7,493 nucleotides of DNA from Bacillota bacterium (GTDB lineage: Bacteria; Bacillota; Clostridia; Lachnospirales; Lachnospiraceae), in contig JAEZKD010000001.1 in assembly GCA_023415655.1 (NCBI GenBank), positions 1 to 7,493 on the forward strand, written 5' to 3'. The notes below the pieces were generated by a model, which was not told the origin of the DNA, did no database searches, and saw only the letters and a program-made list of their open reading frames with translations. Positions 5,211 through 7,493 of this stretch are shown one piece after another; position 1 is the first letter of the stretch, and each line of letters opens with the position of its first letter. A program made the translations under genes and the position numbers.

Positions 5211-5219
5211 TGTTATACT
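5211..5219 (+). promoter_or_regulatory. Candidate extended -10 promoter of the LacI-type regulator
   Basis: TGTTATACT has a TG one base before the hexamer TATACT, the extended -10 form that tolerates a poor -35. Only TATAAG (5191-5196) is available at the -35 position. The resulting leader before the start codon at 5370 would be about 145 bases. Confidence 0.45.
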
Positions 5220-5369
5220 GATGATAAGAGAGTTTTTGAGAACAGCATTAATGAAGGAGGCTAATAAGACCAATCCATGTTCATGTCAGTGAAAGCCAAG
5301 TTCAAATGCTACAAAGAAATGTGATAGAAATGCCATTGGGTGTCAAAATGCAAAGGGAGGGTAATTAAG

Positions 5370-6467
5370 ATGAAAAAGGCTGCTACAAGGGCAGATGTCG
5401 CAAGAGCATCGGGTGTGTCGGTTGCTTCTGTAAGCCGTGCGGTAAATAATTCAGGTTACATAAAAAAAGAGACTAAGGAGCGAATTCTGGAAGTGGCAAG
5501 AAGCTTGGGTTATAACCCCAACCCGATTGCATTGTCGTTGCAAAGTCAAAAGACAAGGCAACTTATTCTTTATCAAAACGATATAATTGCATCGTACAAC
5601 CTTCAGTTTTTCAATGGTGCAACAAGGGCTGCTTATAGACGGGGTTATTCCATATTTCTTGACATTAATTGTGACTTCGATAAAATAAGGAGACATCTGG
5701 TTGATGGTGTTATGTTTTCTTTGGAAGCTTTAGCAGAAAAATATATCGACACCGTTGGAAGCAATTATCGTTTGCCAGTAGTCGTTACCTCAAATGATGC
5801 AAGCTACTCGTTTGCTCATCCTGTTCATAAAGTCCTTATTGATAATCATAAGGTGGTCAACATGGGAATTGATTACCTTATGAAAAAAGGGCATCGAAGA
5901 ATTGGGATGGTTCTACAAGATAGAGGAAAGAACAGCGAAATACGGTATCGGATATGGAAAGCACGTATGGAACAAAATAAACGGGATTTAGGAATGAATA
6001 TGAACTTAGATGAACTCGTTATACGAGCAGAAATTGGTGCTTCAGACAATATGCATATAGGTAATCTTGACCCGACACTCATATTACAATCTTCACATGA
6101 CAATTATACAAATTATTCGTCCTTCAATATCGGTAAAAGAGCTGCGGAGAAGTACTTGAAAAGTAAAAACCCAGCGACTGCGTTCTTGTGCTTTAACGAT
6201 GACATAGCGTATGGTTTTATCAGAGGTGTGGAAAGGAGTGGTCTGCGTGTACCCGAGGACATTTCAGTTATGGGCATAGATGGAATCTATTTACGGGAAT
6301 GGCTTGAAAAAAAGGTAACAACGGTTTCAATCGATCCGGAAAACCTCGGCTCACTTACCACTGATGTTATGATAGATATTTTGGAGGATAAGAATCCAAA
6401 GTATATAAATTGGACTGCGCCAAAAATACTAGAGGGTGAAACGGTCAAAGACATTACTGTGTATTAA
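5370..6467 (+). CDS. LacI-family transcriptional regulator
   Basis: A sugar-responsive DNA-binding repressor of 365 residues, slightly longer than the common 330-350. The N-terminus carries the LacI helix-turn-helix, TRADVARASGVSVASVSRAV (residues 6-25), followed by K-x-x-R-I-L-E-V-A-R-x-L-G-Y-x-P-N and the hinge helix NPIALSLQSQKTRQL (about 50-64). The rest is the periplasmic-binding-protein-like effector domain, with KGHRRIGMVLQDR, a late FLCFNDDIAYGFIRGVERSG, and VPEDISVMGIDGIYLREW, all standard landmarks. An unusual insert of about 35 residues rich in Asn, Asp and Ser (around 222-257) separates the two subdomain halves. ATG 5370 is chosen over an in-frame GTG at 5340 because GGGAGGG (5355-5361) lies eight bases before it and the HTH begins normally. 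It is followed on the same strand by a solute-binding lipoprotein gene, its probable target. Confidence 0.92.
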   Translation: MKKAATRADVARASGVSVASVSRAVNNSGYIKKETKERILEVARSLGYNPNPIALSLQSQKTRQLILYQNDIIASYNLQFFNGATRAAYRRGYSIFLDINCDFDKIRRHLVDGVMFSLEALAEKYIDTVGSNYRLPVVVTSNDASYSFAHPVHKVLIDNHKVVNMGIDYLMKKGHRRIGMVLQDRGKNSEIRYRIWKARMEQNKRDLGMNMNLDELVIRAEIGASDNMHIGNLDPTLILQSSHDNYTNYSSFNIGKRAAEKYLKSKNPATAFLCFNDDIAYGFIRGVERSGLRVPEDISVMGIDGIYLREWLEKKVTTVSIDPENLGSLTTDVMIDILEDKNPKYINWTAPKILEGETVKDITVY

Positions 6468-6683
6468 GAGGAAAGAATTAATGTAGTAAAATGGTGAATA
6501 TAAGATGTATAACTCATTTCATGTATAGAACGACTTCAAGACAATTTATTTACCATCGTATGACAAATGGTACAGGGATTTTGCGTCAGGGGTGTATAGA
6601 ATGGATTAGTATACTTTAATCCTCCAAATGGAAACGACATCACAAGGTGAAGCATCCAAGACAATATTCACAATCATTAAATG

Positions 6684-6697
6684 TGTACATGTGTACA
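6684..6697. promoter_or_regulatory. Candidate operator, TGTACA palindrome pair
   Basis: TGTACA-TG-TGTACA forms a 14-bp near-palindrome within a repeated ATGTGTAC unit (6681-6696). It ends 12 bases before the -35 box of the binding-protein promoter. A third TGTACA occurs at 6753-6758, just after the -10 box. Sites on both sides of the promoter could suit a dimeric LacI-type protein, but the repeat lacks the usual CG centre of LacI operators, so the assignment is tentative. Confidence 0.4.
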
Positions 6698-6709
6698 TGT
6701 TTCTGATGT

Positions 6710-6738
6710 TTGACAATATTGCATAAAAAAGATAATAT
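6710..6738 (+). promoter_or_regulatory. Sigma-A promoter of the solute-binding protein gene
   Basis: A perfect TTGACA (6710-6715) is followed after 17 bases by TAATAT (6733-6738). The leader to the ATG at 6812 is about 65 bases and begins with the palindrome GATTATATAATC (6739-6750), placed where a bound repressor would block initiation. Confidence 0.78.
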
Positions 6739-6811
6739 GATTATATAATCTATGTACAAAGATTATAAATACATTAATGTAATGTAAACAATTATTAGAG
6801 GAGGAAAGTTT

Positions 6812-7493
6812 ATGAAAATCAAGAGAATTTTTGCAATCCTCATGGTTCTTGTAGTAGCGCTTACAATGGTAGCATGTAAGAGCGATACTAGTACCATGAC
6901 TGAGGAACCGACCAAGGCACCGAGTTCCGAAGCAACTGATACACCTGCTACAACAGATCCAGTTGCCGATGCAACTGCCGATCCGCTTGCTGATCCAACT
7001 GGCATGCTTACACCTGATAAGGACACAACACTTACTGTGTGGTTGATGACAGCAGAACAGGCACCTGCACCCGACAACAAGCTTACTAAGTTGCTCAAAG
7101 AAAAATTGGGTGTAACTCTAGAATATGAAATAGTTACTCCGGACAATGCTGACCAGAAAATTGGTGTTATGTTGGCTGGTGGAGAATATCCTGACCTAGT
7201 TGGCACAACAGACTTAAAGATGCGTCTTCTCGAAGGTGGCGCGTTGATTAAATTGGATGACCTCCTTGCAACAGGTAATTATCCAAATCTTAAAACACAT
7301 GTGGATCCATTTATTAAAAAAATGAGCTATGGTGGTTCAGAAGTGGATCCTGGACTATACATAATTCCGAACTATAATCGTTTTTATGGTAATATCACTG
7401 GTGGTACACACTGGGGTACAGCATTCTGGATTCAGAAGGCTGTTCTTGCAGATGCTGGTTACCCGGATCTTACCAACATTACACTGGAAGGAT
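6812..7493 (+). CDS. Extracellular solute-binding lipoprotein of an ABC sugar transporter (3' end outside window)
   Basis: Captures a sugar or oligosaccharide outside the membrane and hands it to an ABC permease. The first 227 codons are present and open to the window edge; the family is usually about 500-560 residues. Residues 1-21 form a signal peptide with K-I-K-R and a hydrophobic core ending TMVAC; Cys22 is the expected lipidated residue, although Met at -3 is not typical of the lipobox. A flexible linker rich in Thr, Asp, Pro and Ala (about 23-70) includes imperfect repeats such as DATADPLADPT. The binding domain then starts with TLTVWLMTAEQAPAPDN, with LKEKLGVTLEYEIV, MLAGGEYPDLVGTTD and GGALIKLDDLL following, as in the LipO/LplA-type group of family 1 binding proteins. 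AGAGGAGG (6797-6804) supports the start. It has its own promoter, and the upstream LacI-type gene suggests substrate-induced expression. Permease genes are expected just beyond the window. Confidence 0.9.
   Translation, partial: MKIKRIFAILMVLVVALTMVACKSDTSTMTEEPTKAPSSEATDTPATTDPVADATADPLADPTGMLTPDKDTTLTVWLMTAEQAPAPDNKLTKLLKEKLGVTLEYEIVTPDNADQKIGVMLAGGEYPDLVGTTDLKMRLLEGGALIKLDDLLATGNYPNLKTHVDPFIKKMSYGGSEVDPGLYIIPNYNRFYGNITGGTHWGTAFWIQKAVLADAGYPDLTNITLEG

Larger units (their letters stand above)
6468..6811 (+). other. Regulatory spacer between the LacI regulator and the binding-protein gene
   Basis: These 344 bases hold no supported gene. They contain a short inverted repeat GGATTA/TAATCC (6603-6622) and TACCAT/ATGGTA (6551-6556 with 6567-6572), neither with a T-tract. 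Further on are the TGTACA repeats (6684-6697), a sigma-A promoter (6710-6738), and two perfect 12-bp palindromes in the leader, GATTATATAATC (6739-6750) and TACATTAATGTA (6770-6781). A strong terminator for the regulator gene is not evident. Confidence 0.6.

Noticed and set aside
5221..5324. Short frames in the LacI leader, including one near GGAGG at 5256-5260
   Set aside because: The nearest in-frame ATG (5277) is 16 bases from the GGAGG, too far for efficient use, and the peptides resemble nothing known.
5340..5369. Upstream GTG start for the LacI-type gene
   Set aside because: Usual Shine-Dalgarno placement and normal LacI N-terminus both favour ATG 5370; the ten extra residues would include the ribosome binding site.
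5451..6103. Minus-strand frames of 76 and 81 codons inside the LacI-type gene
   Set aside because: Antisense to the HTH and effector domains, and no start signals.
6681..6700. ATGTGTAC tandem repeat as a CRISPR or iteron array
   Set aside because: Only two and a half copies of 8 bases exist, with no spacers or origin-like context; an operator is simpler.
6763..7206. 147-codon minus-strand frame opposite the solute-binding protein
   Set aside because: It arises from the Thr/Ala/Asp-rich linker read in reverse, giving a Ser/Val-rich product. It also crosses the plus-strand leader and has no ribosome binding site.

Overview
The window looks like a chromosome segment of a low-to-mid GC anaerobic Firmicute, most likely a Lachnospiraceae-type Clostridium relative. 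The evidence is a pyruvate,phosphate dikinase close to the 874-residue clostridial enzyme, strong AGGAGG ribosome binding sites, short AT-rich intrinsic terminators, a holin-like type I toxin of the sort common in Firmicutes, and a LacI regulator beside a LipO/LplA-like solute-binding lipoprotein. The genus is not determined.

Layout: (1) 1-1673, the C-terminal two thirds of ppdK, ending at a perfect 17-bp terminator. (2) 1674-2317, an unusual intergenic region. It holds a compact convergent type I toxin-antitoxin module: a 33-residue hydrophobic peptide on the minus strand and a short antisense RNA on the plus strand, sharing one bidirectional terminator and flanked by inverted repeats. It also holds two near-repeats made of a terminator followed by an echo of the last codons of ppdK, and one orphan terminator. 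(3) 2358-3611, a frameshifted gene remnant whose stop overlaps the start of a choloylglycine-hydrolase/peptidase C45-type Ntn amidase, with a tiny degraded ORF behind it. (4) 3648-4166, a RimJ/RimL-type GNAT acetyltransferase. (5) 4167-4582, an AT-rich spacer with a third, still in-frame echo of the ppdK C-terminus. (6) 4583-5086, an unrecognised membrane-anchored protein. (7) 5370-6467, a LacI-family regulator, followed by a 344-bp regulatory spacer with a good sigma-A promoter and palindromes, and then (8) 6812 to the window end, the start of an extracellular sugar-type solute-binding lipoprotein.

The most interesting reading is that the 3' end of ppdK behaves like an insertion hotspot. Three degenerate copies of its last codons lie downstream, at about 1739-1774, 2209-2228 and 4266-4301. 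They differ from ppdK largely by synonymous or conservative changes and each sits at the edge of a different cargo block (the toxin-antitoxin module; the hydrolase/GNAT block). This is what successive insertions would leave if each brought its own ppdK 3' end and displaced the old one. No integrase is present in the window, so this remains an inference. The LacI/solute-binding pair at the right is a separate, ordinary carbohydrate-uptake module.
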